In this document: positions 55,365 through 64,000 of the stretch, piece by piece
Layout of the letters: every line of letters starts with the position of its first letter
Numbering within the stretch: the stretch's first letter is position 1
NCBI GenBank assembly: GCA_019637615.1
Contig: JAHBVJ010000006.1
Span: forward strand, 124,001 to 188,000
Direction of reading: 5' to 3'
Source: Anaerolineae bacterium
GTDB lineage: Bacteria > Chloroflexota > Anaerolineae > Aggregatilineales > UBA2796
DNA length: 64,000 nt
Position numbers and translations under genes: made by a program
The notes under the pieces: generated by a model
Databases searched by the model: none
What the model was told of the DNA's origin: nothing
Seen by the model: the letters and a program-made list of their open reading frames with translations, nothing else

Positions 55365-56042
55365 ATGGCAGAACGTATTCTCGTCGTTGAAGACGAACAA
55401 CGCATCGCGCAATTCATTGAGCGCGGTTTGATCTATGAAGGGTATCGGGTAGAAGTAGCGTATGATGGGAAAACAGGCTTAGTCGCTGCCCGTGATAATC
55501 CCCCCGATCTCGTAATCTTGGACTGGATGTTACCCGGCGTGGATGGCCTCGAAGTCTGCAAACGGCTCCGCAGCGCTTCCAGTGTGCCGATTCTGATGCT
55601 GACAGCGAAGGACGAAGTGGCGGATCGCGTCACAGGCTTGGATGCGGGCGCGGATGACTACCTTGTCAAACCGTTCTCGTTTGACGAATTGATGGCGCGT
55701 GTGCGGGCACTGTTCCGCCGTGCTACGCCATCGTCCAAGCCCGAAGTGCTGCACTTTGCCGACCTGACCTTGGACACGGGCACCCATCGTGCCACGCGCG
55801 GCGAACGCCCGATTGACCTGACCGCCAAGGAATACGAACTCCTTGAGCTGTTCATGCGCAATCCGCGTCAAGTCCTGACCCGCGAAGTTATCTTCGACCG
55901 TGTTTGGAATTATGACTTTGGTGGCGAAAGCAATATCATCGAAGTCTATGTGCGCTACTTGCGCCAGAAAACCGAATCAGAGGGCGAAGGGCGCTTGCTG
56001 CATACGGTTCGCGGCGTGGGCTACGTGCTGCGCGAAGAGTAA
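55365..56042 (+). CDS. OmpR/PhoB-family response regulator, orphan
   Basis: 225 residues. Receiver domain with VVEDEQR acidic pocket, phospho-acceptor Asp at D53 ([10 protein letters not shown]), the Thr in LMLTAKDE and Lys in DDYLVKPFS. Winged-helix DNA-binding domain with [20 protein letters not shown] and TVRGVGYVL. No histidine kinase gene is adjacent; upstream are a beta-propeller and glycosyltransferases, so signal input must come from elsewhere. Confidence 0.94.
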   Translation: MAERILVVEDEQRIAQFIERGLIYEGYRVEVAYDGKTGLVAARDNPPDLVILDWMLPGVDGLEVCKRLRSASSVPILMLTAKDEVADRVTGLDAGADDYLVKPFSFDELMARVRALFRRATPSSKPEVLHFADLTLDTGTHRATRGERPIDLTAKEYELLELFMRNPRQVLTREVIFDRVWNYDFGGESNIIEVYVRYLRQKTESEGEGRLLHTVRGVGYVLREE

Positions 56043-56074
56043 CGCTTTTCGCCCCCACATCTTTGCTTGACAAC

Positions 56075-56107
56075 ATAAGAGGCGCGTTCACAGAACGTGC
56101 CTCTTAT
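56075..56107. terminator. Bidirectional terminator hairpin
   Basis: 15-bp stem ATAAGAGGCGCGTTC / GAACGTGCCTCTTAT with one G-T pair and an ACA loop, between convergent stops at 56042 and 56170. Confidence 0.85.
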
Positions 56108-56169
56108 TGTCTCAACTGCGAAGAGGTCAGGCGATTTTGCCTGTCAAATGCCCCGCCCTGCGTATCTTG

Positions 56170-56808
56170 CTACCCTACACAGCGTGTCGGAATAAACCCA
56201 TTCGGATACCCACTGACGGAAATTTCCGTCCAGCTTTCGCCCGCATCAGTCGTTACAGGCTTGGGGTTCACGAACCATGTTTGCCCAGCGCGGATGCGGT
56301 TATCCGCCACAGGTTGCCCACCCGGTCGGTCGTAAACCGCTACGTCGCAAATGATCGTATGCAGCACGAACCCAGCGGGATCGGTCGAGCCGACGAGTGA
56401 GGTTGCACCGGCTGGCGGCACGCATGGATTATCCAGCGATTGATCAAAAACGGTCACCGATCCGCCGCCTTCATTCACGGTGATAGTTACATGAATCGGG
56501 TTGGCAGTGGGATTCACGGTAAAGTATTCCGTCCCCCAACCGCTGTAATTCGCACCCCCCGGCCCTGTCGCTGTATTTGAACCGACCAAGCGTCCTCTAC
56601 CATCAACCGCCCTAAATCGGGCTGTCCAAGGGGCGCTCGTCGTGACCAATCCACCGCTGACCAAGATAGTACCGCAAGTCGTTGCAGAAGCATTGGGAAA
56701 AGATAAGGTAGTAAAAGTGCCTGAGAGTGCTTGCGCGGATTGCCAAGAACCGAAAACCATCAACACAGCAATGGTCGCAACCATCACCAACGTTACCTTA
56801 CGCATCAT
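56170..56808 (-). CDS. Secreted hypothetical protein
   Basis: 212 residues from ATG 56808 (GGAG 9 bases upstream; ATG 56823 also possible). Signal peptide MMRKVTLVMVATIAVLMVFG then ...SAQA. The body has beta-rich segments and three to four Cys (CGTILVSGG, NPCVPP, IICDVAVYDRPGG, TRCVG). The C-terminal part, VAVYDRPGGQPVADNRIRAG ... WTEISVSGYPNGFIP, looks like an SH3b domain. Probably extracellular, binding role unknown. Confidence 0.72.
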   Translation of the reverse strand: MMRKVTLVMVATIAVLMVFGSWQSAQALSGTFTTLSFPNASATTCGTILVSGGLVTTSAPWTARFRAVDGRGRLVGSNTATGPGGANYSGWGTEYFTVNPTANPIHVTITVNEGGGSVTVFDQSLDNPCVPPAGATSLVGSTDPAGFVLHTIICDVAVYDRPGGQPVADNRIRAGQTWFVNPKPVTTDAGESWTEISVSGYPNGFIPTRCVG

Positions 56809-56966
56809 AGACGTTATCTCCATTCTGCAAAGGGCGAGGCATAAATGAGCATAACATTCTTTTATGAGGTTTTAAGGAAACATTGATTCTTCGTAGGGAA
56901 TTCTCAGAGAATATTCATTTTCACGCTTCACGGTGCGGACGCTATCACGATCCCTAGGCGAATCGT

Positions 56967-57752
56967 TTATGGTGAGGTGCCAGCGTGGAGAAGCACGGCT
57001 AACTTCCAGACATCATTCACCAGTGCAGCGGGACGTTTGCCAAGCGCGGTGATGGGCAGCACGCGGCCTTGATCAAAGGCGGGGATGCCCTGATACGTTG
57101 GATTGCTGGCAAATGCGTGCGCTGCTTCTGCCGTCCAACCGACGAGCAGCACAATGTGTGGGCGGTAGTCTTGAATCTGCGTATCGCTGATCTGGCGCGT
57201 CTCCGGAATGCCCGCTTCTGCCGCGACATTGAGGCCGCCCGCTATCGTGATCAGTTCGGTGATGAGCGCGCCCTGCCCTTCGGTGTAGCCTTCCGGTGTG
57301 AGGATCAAAACGCGGATACGGGGCGCGTTGGCATAACGGGCACGGACGGCGGCTAATCCATCCTGTAATTGGTGTAGCCAGCGTTCGCCAGCAGCAGATT
57401 CGCCTACGAACACGGAGACTATACGTAAATTGGCGAGGATGTTGGCGACGGAGTTGTGTCGTTTCAGGCGCACGATGGGCAAATGCGCGGTAGTAGCCGC
57501 CTGCAAATCAAGCGTATTGCTCCACTGTTCGGGCGCGATCAGGGCGTCGATGGGGGTACGTTTTAGCGTCTCGGTCAGGCCACCAACACGTACAACTGTG
57601 ATTTGATCTGCGGTCACGAACAAGGGCAATAAACTACGGGCTTCGGAGCCAATCACGGCATAATGCGGGTGAGATTGAGATTGTGTGGGATGCTGCACGG
57701 TCAAGCCAATCAGCATGACCATGCAGCATATCACGCGCTGCCATTGGCTCAT
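56967..57752 (-). CDS. BtuF/FepB-like substrate-binding protein
   Basis: 261 residues with an N-terminal signal peptide (VICCMVMLIGLTVQHPTQSQ). Class-III periplasmic-binding fold: DALIAPEQWSNTLDLQAATT, LPIVRLKRHNSVANILANLR, GGLNVAAEAGIPETRQISDT and YRPHIVLLVGWTAEAA. Homologues deliver cobalamin, haem or siderophores to ABC importers, but no permease or ATPase gene is adjacent here. The start overlaps the upstream lipoprotein stop by 4 bases. Confidence 0.78.
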   Translation of the reverse strand: MSQWQRVICCMVMLIGLTVQHPTQSQSHPHYAVIGSEARSLLPLFVTADQITVVRVGGLTETLKRTPIDALIAPEQWSNTLDLQAATTAHLPIVRLKRHNSVANILANLRIVSVFVGESAAGERWLHQLQDGLAAVRARYANAPRIRVLILTPEGYTEGQGALITELITIAGGLNVAAEAGIPETRQISDTQIQDYRPHIVLLVGWTAEAAHAFASNPTYQGIPAFDQGRVLPITALGKRPAALVNDVWKLAVLLHAGTSP

Positions 57753-58648
57753 GGAGCGGTGGCGGTGGGGAACAACGTCGGGATAGTTGTCGGCGCGATT
57801 AATGTAGCGGTCGCCGCCTCGGTTGGCGGGGCTTCTGTAGGCACAATCTCGGTACTAGCGGCCTCGATAGGTACTTCAGTCGGCACTTCTGTGGGAGGAG
57901 CCTCGCCCTCGGTTGGCGTAGGCAGCAGTTTTAGGCGCACCGTTACAACGAGACGCGTTTCCTCGACCAGAAAACTCACGATTTGTGGATTTTCGAACGG
58001 GATCGCGGCTTGCGTCAACTGGACAGCTAATACGCGTTCAAGGACATTATTGAGCATATCGCGCACAGCGGAGATCTGCGTAGGCGTGAGCAGTGTCCCG
58101 CGTTCCGTGCGGTGGCTGGTCACGTCCGCGCGGATACGCCGACCAGCCGAACGCAGCGTGAAATCTATCTCGCCACGCAATCCTTCGGTTGTGTAATTGT
58201 TGAAAAGCACTTCGAGCCGGATGGCGCGGCTCACGAAGTTCACCTCTGGCGGCGCACTGACAATCGAGGAATACAGCGCACTAGTGCGTTCAGTCGCTAA
58301 CTCCGCCTCAAGGTCAGCTTTTGTCAATGCCACGACAATGGAATTATCCGCATCGAGCACGCCTAGCTGCCCTGTGAACTTACTTGGCGTATCGGTTAAC
58401 ACGGGCGACGCAAAAGGCGTCGAAGTCGGACGGCGTGTGCTGGTCGCGGCGGGCGGCTCCGTCGGGACGGGCGTCCACGTGGGCGGCACTTGCAACGACG
58501 AAGCATCGATGGTCACGACAACCGGGGTGGGTGGTGGCGGCAGCGGCGTGTTGGTAGGAAACGGCGTTGGCGTAGGAGTCGGCGGGCTGCACGAGGCCAG
58601 CGCCGCCATCAACAGGCCGAAAAACGATAACTTTAGTCCGCGCACCAT
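57749..58648 (-). CDS. Pro/Thr-rich lipoprotein
   Basis: 299 residues. Lipobox LMAALASC at about residues 13-20. Pro/Thr spacer PTPTPTPFPTNTPLPPPPTP, then a folded domain (about 95-220) containing NSIVVALTKADLEAELATER and EVNFVSRAIRLEVLFNNYTT, and a second Thr/Pro/Ala-rich tail. This spacer style is typical of Chloroflexota surface lipoproteins. It is translationally coupled to the binding-protein gene, so it may be an outer component of the same uptake system. Confidence 0.8.
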   Translation of the reverse strand: MVRGLKLSFFGLLMAALASCSPPTPTPTPFPTNTPLPPPPTPVVVTIDASSLQVPPTWTPVPTEPPAATSTRRPTSTPFASPVLTDTPSKFTGQLGVLDADNSIVVALTKADLEAELATERTSALYSSIVSAPPEVNFVSRAIRLEVLFNNYTTEGLRGEIDFTLRSAGRRIRADVTSHRTERGTLLTPTQISAVRDMLNNVLERVLAVQLTQAAIPFENPQIVSFLVEETRLVVTVRLKLLPTPTEGEAPPTEVPTEVPIEAASTEIVPTEAPPTEAATATLIAPTTIPTLFPTATAP

Positions 58649-58685
58649 GCATCCACCTCAGTGAGCGCCGATAGTAAAGGCAAGT

Positions 58686-59900
58686 TTATTCGATCTCAAG
58701 CGCCATCGCCACTGCCTCAGCCCCACCCAGACACAAGGAGGCCACACCACGCTTGAGGCCACGATCCTTCAGCGCGTGGATCAAGGTGACGATCACGCGT
58801 GCGCCGCTCGCGCCGATGGGATGACCGAGCGCGATAGCTCCGCCGTTGACGTTCAGTTTGTCCATCGGCAGTTCGTAGCCATCTTTAGCCAGTCCGCGCA
58901 CGTCCGCCAGCACTTGGGCGGCGAAGGCTTCGTTGAGTTCGAACAAATCAACGTCGCTCATCGTCCAGCCTGCGCGCTGTAAGGCTACCGGAATCGCTTT
59001 GACAGGAGCGTAAAAGAGCCACTGCGGATGTACCGCCGCCTGCCCGTAACCCACGACGCGCGCTTGCGGCGTCAGCCCGTGCTGCTCGGCATAATCGCGG
59101 CGCGTCACGATGACGGCGGCTGCACCATCGTTCAGACCGGGGGCGTTGCCCGCCGTCACCCTGCCGTCTGGCTCAAAGGCTGGTTTCAGCGCGGCTAATC
59201 CTGCCAAGGTCGTGTCGCGTCGAATCGGTTCGTCCTGATCGATTACGACGGTTTGTTTACGTTCGGAGAGTTCGATGGGAGCGATCTCGGCCTTGAACTT
59301 GCCCGCGTCGGTAGCCGCCGCCGCTTTCTCATGGCTTGCCAACGCAAAAGCGTCCATCTGCTGGCGGGTGACTTCCAGTTCTCTGCCGATGAATTCCGCC
59401 GCGTTGCCCATTGCCCAATTCTGCATCGAGCACCACAAACCGTCATACTGCAAGCTGTCTTTTAGTTCGATCGCACCGAAACGCGCACCCTGTCGGGTCG
59501 CTGTATCAAGGTATGGCGCGTTGCTCATGCTCTCCATGCCGCCAGCCACGTACACGGTGCCATCGCCCGACCGGATCGCGTTGCTTGCCAGCATGAGCGC
59601 TTTCAGACCACTGCCGCAGGCTTTGTTGATCGCCAGCCCGCCGACGCGATCCGAGTACCCCGCACCGATCCAGACTTGGCGTGCTACGGCTTGCCCCGCG
59701 CCCGCTGCCACCACTTGACCGAGGATCACTTCATCTACTACATCAGGGGAGATTCCGCTGCGTTGCACGGCGGCTTTGACGGCGATCATGCCCAACTGAA
59801 CGGCGGTGAGGTTCTTTAGCTGACCGATGAATTTGCCGTGCGGTGTGCGGGCGCTGCCCACAATCACAACATCATCAGCGCGTTTTTCGTGTGCGACCAT
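58686..59900 (-). CDS. Acetyl-CoA acetyltransferase (thiolase)
   Basis: 404 residues, full thiolase II length. Active-site Cys in NKACGSGLKALMLA, catalytic His in GGAIALGHPIGASGARV, second Cys in ASLCLGGAEAVAM. It condenses two acetyl-CoA or cleaves 3-ketoacyl-CoA. It pairs functionally with the crotonases at 17149 and 31999, though not in an operon with them. Confidence 0.95.
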   Translation of the reverse strand: MVAHEKRADDVVIVGSARTPHGKFIGQLKNLTAVQLGMIAVKAAVQRSGISPDVVDEVILGQVVAAGAGQAVARQVWIGAGYSDRVGGLAINKACGSGLKALMLASNAIRSGDGTVYVAGGMESMSNAPYLDTATRQGARFGAIELKDSLQYDGLWCSMQNWAMGNAAEFIGRELEVTRQQMDAFALASHEKAAAATDAGKFKAEIAPIELSERKQTVVIDQDEPIRRDTTLAGLAALKPAFEPDGRVTAGNAPGLNDGAAAVIVTRRDYAEQHGLTPQARVVGYGQAAVHPQWLFYAPVKAIPVALQRAGWTMSDVDLFELNEAFAAQVLADVRGLAKDGYELPMDKLNVNGGAIALGHPIGASGARVIVTLIHALKDRGLKRGVASLCLGGAEAVAMALEIE

Positions 59901-60005
59901 GAACTAACTTTCCTTTGTTGATTTACATCTATTTCAATATAAGTTGAGCATTTTACCTAGGTTGTGTTAACTGATCGACGTAGAAAAATGAGAAAGTCGA
60001 AACGC

Positions 60006-60040
60006 AGCCGCCCCCACGACATTACATCGTAAGGGCGGCT
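60006..60040 (-). terminator. Terminator hairpin of the glycosidase gene
   Basis: AGCCGCCC / GGGCGGCT with an inner ACGA/TCGT pairing, about 40 bases beyond the stop at 60082 on the minus strand. Confidence 0.7.
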
Positions 60041-60081
60041 GGCTTTCCAAAGAGGTGATTTACGATAGGTTGGTATGCAGC

Positions 60082-63000
60082 TCAACGCATACTAGTTGAG
60101 GGCGGGAAGCGGAGGGCGTCGATGGCGATGGCACCGTCAGCGGGAGCGATGACGACGGTGTGCTGGCCTTGCGAGAGGTCGCTCACGCTGGCGACGGCTT
60201 GGAAGTGCGTCTGCTCGCTGTGGCTGTCTACGGTCTGCACGATGACGCCATCCACGGCGATGGTGAAACTGCCCAGCGCTTTGTGCTGCACGTACACCAC
60301 GTCGAACTGGCTACCGGTGAAGGTGAAGCTGAGTTGCGCGTTGCTGCTGTACAGGTAGCTGCCACCGCTGGCCTTGCCCGTGCTCTGCGCTTGCCACTCA
60401 CCGCTGCGGCTCAGGCGGGCGTCGTCCGACTCCACCACCTGCGTCAGCGGTTGTCCGGCGTCACCGGGCACGAAGGTCTGGGCGAGCGGCGGTTGGCTGC
60501 TCACATCGGTGCTGTCTGCGTGCCACAGCACGATGCCCGCGATGCTCGCCACCCCGTCCGTCTCGACCAGCAGCGTGCCGCTGGCGTCCACTGTCACCGT
60601 CCACGGGCCGACTTTCTGCCACGAGCCGACGTTGGCATTGGGTTGGTTGACCCATGTCTGCCGTCCGCCTTGCAGTTTCAGGGTGTACTGCTGTGCTTGG
60701 TCCCACAGGTACAGCGAGAGTTGGTAGCTGCCCGCCGGAATGCCCCGCAAGGTCAGGCGCAGGTTGTTCCCCGTCACGTAGCAGCGCAGCATCTCGGCGT
60801 GCGTCGGGTCGGTGACTGGCGTCAGCGCCGCGTCGGGCTGGCACACCTTGCGTCCATCCACGCTCAGATTCTTGGCATTCGCGCCTTCCCAGCGCTGCCC
60901 ATCCAGCGTCAGGGCGCGTCCGTTCAGGTTGACCGCGCGGTAGAAGCCAGTCGGGGCATCGGTGCTCGGCGTCACGGGCGTGCTGCCACCGGCACCGGTC
61001 GCGCTGGCGAATTCATCACTGCTCACCGTCGCCGTCGGGGCCATCACGATGCCCGCTGGTGCATCCACCCGCCAGACTTCCAACCCGGATAGCTTGATGT
61101 TGTTGCCGTTGGAGGTCACGCTCAAGGTTCCGCCCGTCACTGTCACGGGCCACGGGCCAAGCCGTTCCCAGCGTCCGGTCTGCGACGAGATGGCGTAGTT
61201 GGCTTGTGCCACGGCTCCATTCAGCTTGAAGGTCGTTTTGCCGGGGGTGGGCTGGTTCCAGTCCTGCCATGTGTATAGGTACACCACATAGCTGCCACTC
61301 GGCACCGCGCTCAGGGTGAGGTTGTGGTTCCAATGCTCCGCGAAGCACTCCACCATCTGCTCGGTCGCCGCGTCCACGGCAGGCACCACGGGCACATAGA
61401 TGTTGCACTCCTGATGCGTCCCGGCGCGCAGGCTGAAGTTCGGGGCGCTGCTGGCTTCCCACGCGTGGTTAGCGATGGTCACGGCGGAGCCACCGAGGTT
61501 GATAGCACGATAGAAGCTGCTCTCACCGGGCACGACGGTGCTAGTAGCGGCGGGCGGCGGCGGATTGGTACGCGTGGCGGTGGCCGTCGCGGGACGCGGG
61601 GTGTTAGTCTTGGTCGCCGTCGGCGGTGGACTCGTCCGTGTCGCCGTGGCTGGCACTGTAGTCCGCGTGGCCGTGGCGGGACGCGGGGTGTTAGTCTTGG
61701 TCGCTGTCGGCGGTGGACTCGTCCGCGTCGCCGTGGCTGGCACCGTAGTCCGCGTGGCCGTAGGCGGCAGCGGCGTGCTGGTCTTGGTCGCCGTCGGCTG
61801 CTGCACGATGACCGTCGGCTGCGCCGTCGCGCTGCCCGCCCGCCAGACTTCCACACCGGACAGTTTGATATTGTTGCCGTTGGTGGTCACGGTCAAGCTG
61901 CCGTTGGTCACGGTCACGCGCCACGGGCCGAGCTTGTCCCAGTGTCCTGCTTGCGAGGACAGCGCGTAGGTCTGCATCGCCGCGCCATTCACGCTGAAGT
62001 TGGCGGTGCCGGGGCTAGGCTGGCTCCAGTCCTGCCATGTGTACACATACACATCGTAGCTGGCATTCGGCACCGCGCTCAGGGCGAGGCTGTGGCTCCA
62101 GTGCTCGACATAGCACTTCAACATATCGCTGGTGGCGGTGTCCGGCGCAGGCAGGACTGGCGCGAACGGGTTGCAGGCTTGCGCCGTGCCGCTCTTGAGT
62201 GTGAAGTTCGGCGCGCTGGCGCTGGCTTCCCACGCATGGCTGCCCACCGTCATCGCCCCACCGCCGAGATTGATACCACGATAGAAGCTGCTCTCGCCCG
62301 CTGGCACGGTGCCTGTGGCTGGTGGCGGTATCAGCGTGGTGCCACCACCGGGTGGTGGCGCGACCGTGCTGGTCGCCGGACGCGGGGTCGTGGTTGCCGT
62401 GGCAGGGACAGGCGTCGTCGTCTTGGTCGCGGTCGGCTGTTCCACCACTGTGGTCGGCACTGGCGCGGACGACGCGGGCAGCTTGCTGTAGTAGTTGTCG
62501 CGCCACAGCACACCATGCGCGGTCAGCGGCGAACTGGCGCTGTACGGCACCGCCGGGTCAGTCCAGTCTTCCAGCATATTGTTGCTGTCACACCACGCGA
62601 AGATCCACGCGAACAAGCCGTTGTGGCCGTTCGGCATCCCGGTGTTCAGGAACCCGCTGATGGTGCTCTTGACATAGTTCGGGTCGAGCGGACTCGCGCC
62701 GGGGTTTTCCTGTCCCAGCTCACCGATGACCAGCGGCACCTGTCGCGCGGCTGTCCACAGTTGTGAGGGTAAGCCAGTAATGTTGGGATACAGGTGCATA
62801 CTGAAAGCCACATTGGCCGTCCCGCGCAAGCCCGCATCGAAGCTCATCACGCTCTGGAAGGCCGACACATCGAGCAGCGTCGCCCACCCCGTGCCGTCCA
62901 TGACGACGACACCTTGAAAACCCGCTGTGTTGCGCAGGTAGGTCAGCACATCCTTCTGCGCTTGTACCCATGCAGACACGCTGATGTCCGGCCCCGGCTC

Positions 63001-63528
63001 GTTCCACGGGTTCATGATGAGGTAGCTTTCCAAGCCGCGCGCCCGCATCCCGTCGATGATGCTCTTCATCATCGGGTACGAGGCCGACGCGCTGCTCAAC
63101 ACGCCACCCGTATAGGTGTGGTCAGATGGCATGACATACATCCCACGATTGGCGAGTTCTTGCGCCATATCGAGGAAGCGCGTCAGATTGCCGGATTGCT
63201 GCAAGAAGCGGTATGAATAGTTGAGACGGACGGCATTCACGCCGAGGGCTTTGACTTTATCCGCCATCACGCCGCGAATGGCATAGGTGCCGTCGGTCAC
63301 CCAGCCGCAGCCGTTGTCGTAATCGCGGTACATTTCCATATTGATGCCCGCCACGACGAAGCGGGAACCATCCGTATTCACCAACGTCACGCCTTGCACC
63401 CGCAAGCCAACCGTGGCGGCGGTGGCGACGGAAGCCGCGCGGGTGCTGAAGACCAGCACGAGCAGCAGCAGCGCCAGCGCCAAGCGCGTGAGGTGGCGGT
63501 GGTAGTGAGTGGGCAAAAGTGCGAACAT
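60082..63528 (-). CDS. Secreted GH5-like glycosidase with repeated malectin-like modules
   Basis: 1148 residues from ATG 63528 (GGGAG 7 bases upstream). Signal peptide LALALLLLVLVFSTRAASVA. Residues about 40-360 are a GH5-type TIM barrel: acid/base Glu in LIMNPWNEPGP and nucleophile Glu in VPLVIGELGQENPG. Then come three homologous beta modules starting FYRGINLGGGAMTVGSHAWE, FYRAINLGGSAVTIANHAWE and FYRAVNLNGRALTLDGQRWE, each ending GPWxVTVxxGxLxVxTxGxxIxLSGxEVW, which I read as malectin-like sugar-binding domains. They are joined by Thr/Pro/Ala linkers. A fourth C-terminal module (GEWQAQSTGKASGGSYLYSS) may be another carbohydrate-binding unit. Polysaccharide degradation is inferred. Confidence 0.85.
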   Translation of the reverse strand: MFALLPTHYHRHLTRLALALLLLVLVFSTRAASVATAATVGLRVQGVTLVNTDGSRFVVAGINMEMYRDYDNGCGWVTDGTYAIRGVMADKVKALGVNAVRLNYSYRFLQQSGNLTRFLDMAQELANRGMYVMPSDHTYTGGVLSSASASYPMMKSIIDGMRARGLESYLIMNPWNEPGPDISVSAWVQAQKDVLTYLRNTAGFQGVVVMDGTGWATLLDVSAFQSVMSFDAGLRGTANVAFSMHLYPNITGLPSQLWTAARQVPLVIGELGQENPGASPLDPNYVKSTISGFLNTGMPNGHNGLFAWIFAWCDSNNMLEDWTDPAVPYSASSPLTAHGVLWRDNYYSKLPASSAPVPTTVVEQPTATKTTTPVPATATTTPRPATSTVAPPPGGGTTLIPPPATGTVPAGESSFYRGINLGGGAMTVGSHAWEASASAPNFTLKSGTAQACNPFAPVLPAPDTATSDMLKCYVEHWSHSLALSAVPNASYDVYVYTWQDWSQPSPGTANFSVNGAAMQTYALSSQAGHWDKLGPWRVTVTNGSLTVTTNGNNIKLSGVEVWRAGSATAQPTVIVQQPTATKTSTPLPPTATRTTVPATATRTSPPPTATKTNTPRPATATRTTVPATATRTSPPPTATKTNTPRPATATATRTNPPPPAATSTVVPGESSFYRAINLGGSAVTIANHAWEASSAPNFSLRAGTHQECNIYVPVVPAVDAATEQMVECFAEHWNHNLTLSAVPSGSYVVYLYTWQDWNQPTPGKTTFKLNGAVAQANYAISSQTGRWERLGPWPVTVTGGTLSVTSNGNNIKLSGLEVWRVDAPAGIVMAPTATVSSDEFASATGAGGSTPVTPSTDAPTGFYRAVNLNGRALTLDGQRWEGANAKNLSVDGRKVCQPDAALTPVTDPTHAEMLRCYVTGNNLRLTLRGIPAGSYQLSLYLWDQAQQYTLKLQGGRQTWVNQPNANVGSWQKVGPWTVTVDASGTLLVETDGVASIAGIVLWHADSTDVSSQPPLAQTFVPGDAGQPLTQVVESDDARLSRSGEWQAQSTGKASGGSYLYSSNAQLSFTFTGSQFDVVYVQHKALGSFTIAVDGVIVQTVDSHSEQTHFQAVASVSDLSQGQHTVVIAPADGAIAIDALRFPPSTSMR
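61590..61763. repeat. Two 87-bp tandem repeats in a linker
   Basis: Unit from CGGGACGCGGGGTGTTAGTC recurs exactly 87 bases later, encoding 29-residue TATRTTVPATATRTSPPPT linker units; a partial third copy follows. Confidence 0.85.
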
Positions 63529-63801
63529 AACGTCTCCCTGATTGAGAAAGCATTGAGACATATTTACAGTCTTCATATAATCACAATTTTCATGAATTAA
63601 GAAAGAATTGTCAAGCATCCTTACGATACCCTAACCGCATCTTTATTCTTAAGCCTCTTTCGGTTAGAATAATGAAGACGCCAGCAATCCAGACGGGCTG
63701 TGCCCAAACCCCATCTGCGCTAGCCGTCTTAAGGTTTCAGACAGGTTTGTACACTCCCTTAACAATTGTCAGCACCCGTTGGTGCCAAGTTAGGACTCTG
63801 C

Positions 63802-64000
63802 ATGTTCTCCGTTTATCACCTTGCCAAAATGACCAGCATCGCTGGACTAGAGAATCACCTGTTGACCCTGTTGCCGGAGCTTCGAGCGCGGGGACTCGAC
63901 GCAAAGTTAATTGTCTTGGTTGAGCCAGCTAGCCCAATGACGGCGTATGTTGAGGAAGCGCTGCGACGTGGCATTCCCACGGAGACGATGGTGATCAACA
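63802..64000 (+). CDS. Glycosyltransferase N-terminus (cut by window edge)
   Basis: 66 codons from ATG 63802 (TTAGGA upstream). The start MFSVYHLAKMTSIAGLENHL followed by LLPELRARGLDAKLIVLVEP is the acceptor-side Rossmann domain of a GT-B (GT4-like) glycosyltransferase. Function beyond that cannot be judged. Confidence 0.78.
   Translation, partial: MFSVYHLAKMTSIAGLENHLLTLLPELRARGLDAKLIVLVEPASPMTAYVEEALRRGIPTETMVIN

Noticed and set aside
61324..62766. Plus-strand 480-codon Arg/Gly-rich frame inside the glycosidase gene
   Set aside because: Antisense of the Thr/Pro/Ala linkers in GC-rich DNA.

Overview
The window looks like a chromosomal segment of an uncultured or little-studied Chloroflexota bacterium (Anaerolineae-like). 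Supporting signs are the Pro/Thr-rich PTPTPT lipoprotein and glycosidase linkers, a DUF4012 protein, a DUF2089/DUF4097 module, an F420/FMN-type PPOX protein, a GpgS-like glucosyltransferase and intergenic heptamer repeats. The phylum is an inference from gene content; there is no rRNA or ribosomal protein here to fix it. The core is GC-rich. Several accessory stretches are visibly more AT-rich (about 5.3-8.6 kb and 20.3-22.4 kb).

Layout. 1-5.3 kb (minus): mutagenic translesion cassette imuA-imuB-small gene-dnaE2 (dnaE2 runs off the left edge). 5.3-8.6 kb: small accessory island of phage/plasmid-like genes: a pair of tandem paralogues, a zinc-ribbon protein and an excisionase-like HTH protein. 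Three copies of one palindromic operator sit in its promoters. 8.7-11.4 kb: STAND-type ATPase with eight nearly identical TPR repeats. 11.6-12.4 kb: an IS5-family element with perfect 18-bp ends, which cuts off a CapD/FlaA1-type polysaccharide gene. 14.3-20.1 kb: DUF4012 protein, DinB-like protein, enoyl-CoA hydratase, a 27-residue membrane peptide gene, a hypothetical protein and a class-V aminotransferase.

20.3-22.5 kb: AT-rich gene for a TIR domain fused to a tyrosine-recombinase fold that has lost its catalytic residues, followed by an iteron-like GCCTG repeat cluster and a long hairpin. This is the best candidate for an undescribed system. 22.7-28.9 kb: membrane protein, phosphomannomutase/phosphoglucomutase, PPOX protein, ECF sigma factor with an anti-sigma-like partner, tRNA-Leu, and two related membrane-anchored proteins. 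28.9-30.1 kb: repeat-rich intergenic region, then tRNA-Arg. 30.2-34.1 kb: LysM/SH3 protein, two-domain thioredoxin, a second crotonase and a glycosyltransferase. 34.1-35.6 kb: an IS110-family remnant interrupted by a decayed IS5-family element with a CTAG target duplication.

36.3-40.1 kb: five-gene operon of a DUF2089 regulator, two LiaX/YvlB-like proteins, a DUF4097-like beta-solenoid protein and a double GNAT acetyltransferase. Four of the five share one short helical motif. 40.5-50.1 kb: membrane-fused spermidine synthase-like protein, secreted FG-GAP-like protein, atypical protein kinase, aldo/keto reductase, vanadium-haloperoxidase/PAP2 enzyme, ketopantoate reductase and an ArsB/NhaD-type transporter. 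50.3-56.0 kb: operon of a GT4 glycosyltransferase, a UspA-GpgS fusion, a beta-propeller protein and an orphan OmpR-type response regulator. 56.2-63.5 kb (minus): secreted protein, BtuF-like binding protein, lipoprotein, thiolase and a large secreted GH5-like glycosidase. The right edge carries the start of another glycosyltransferase.
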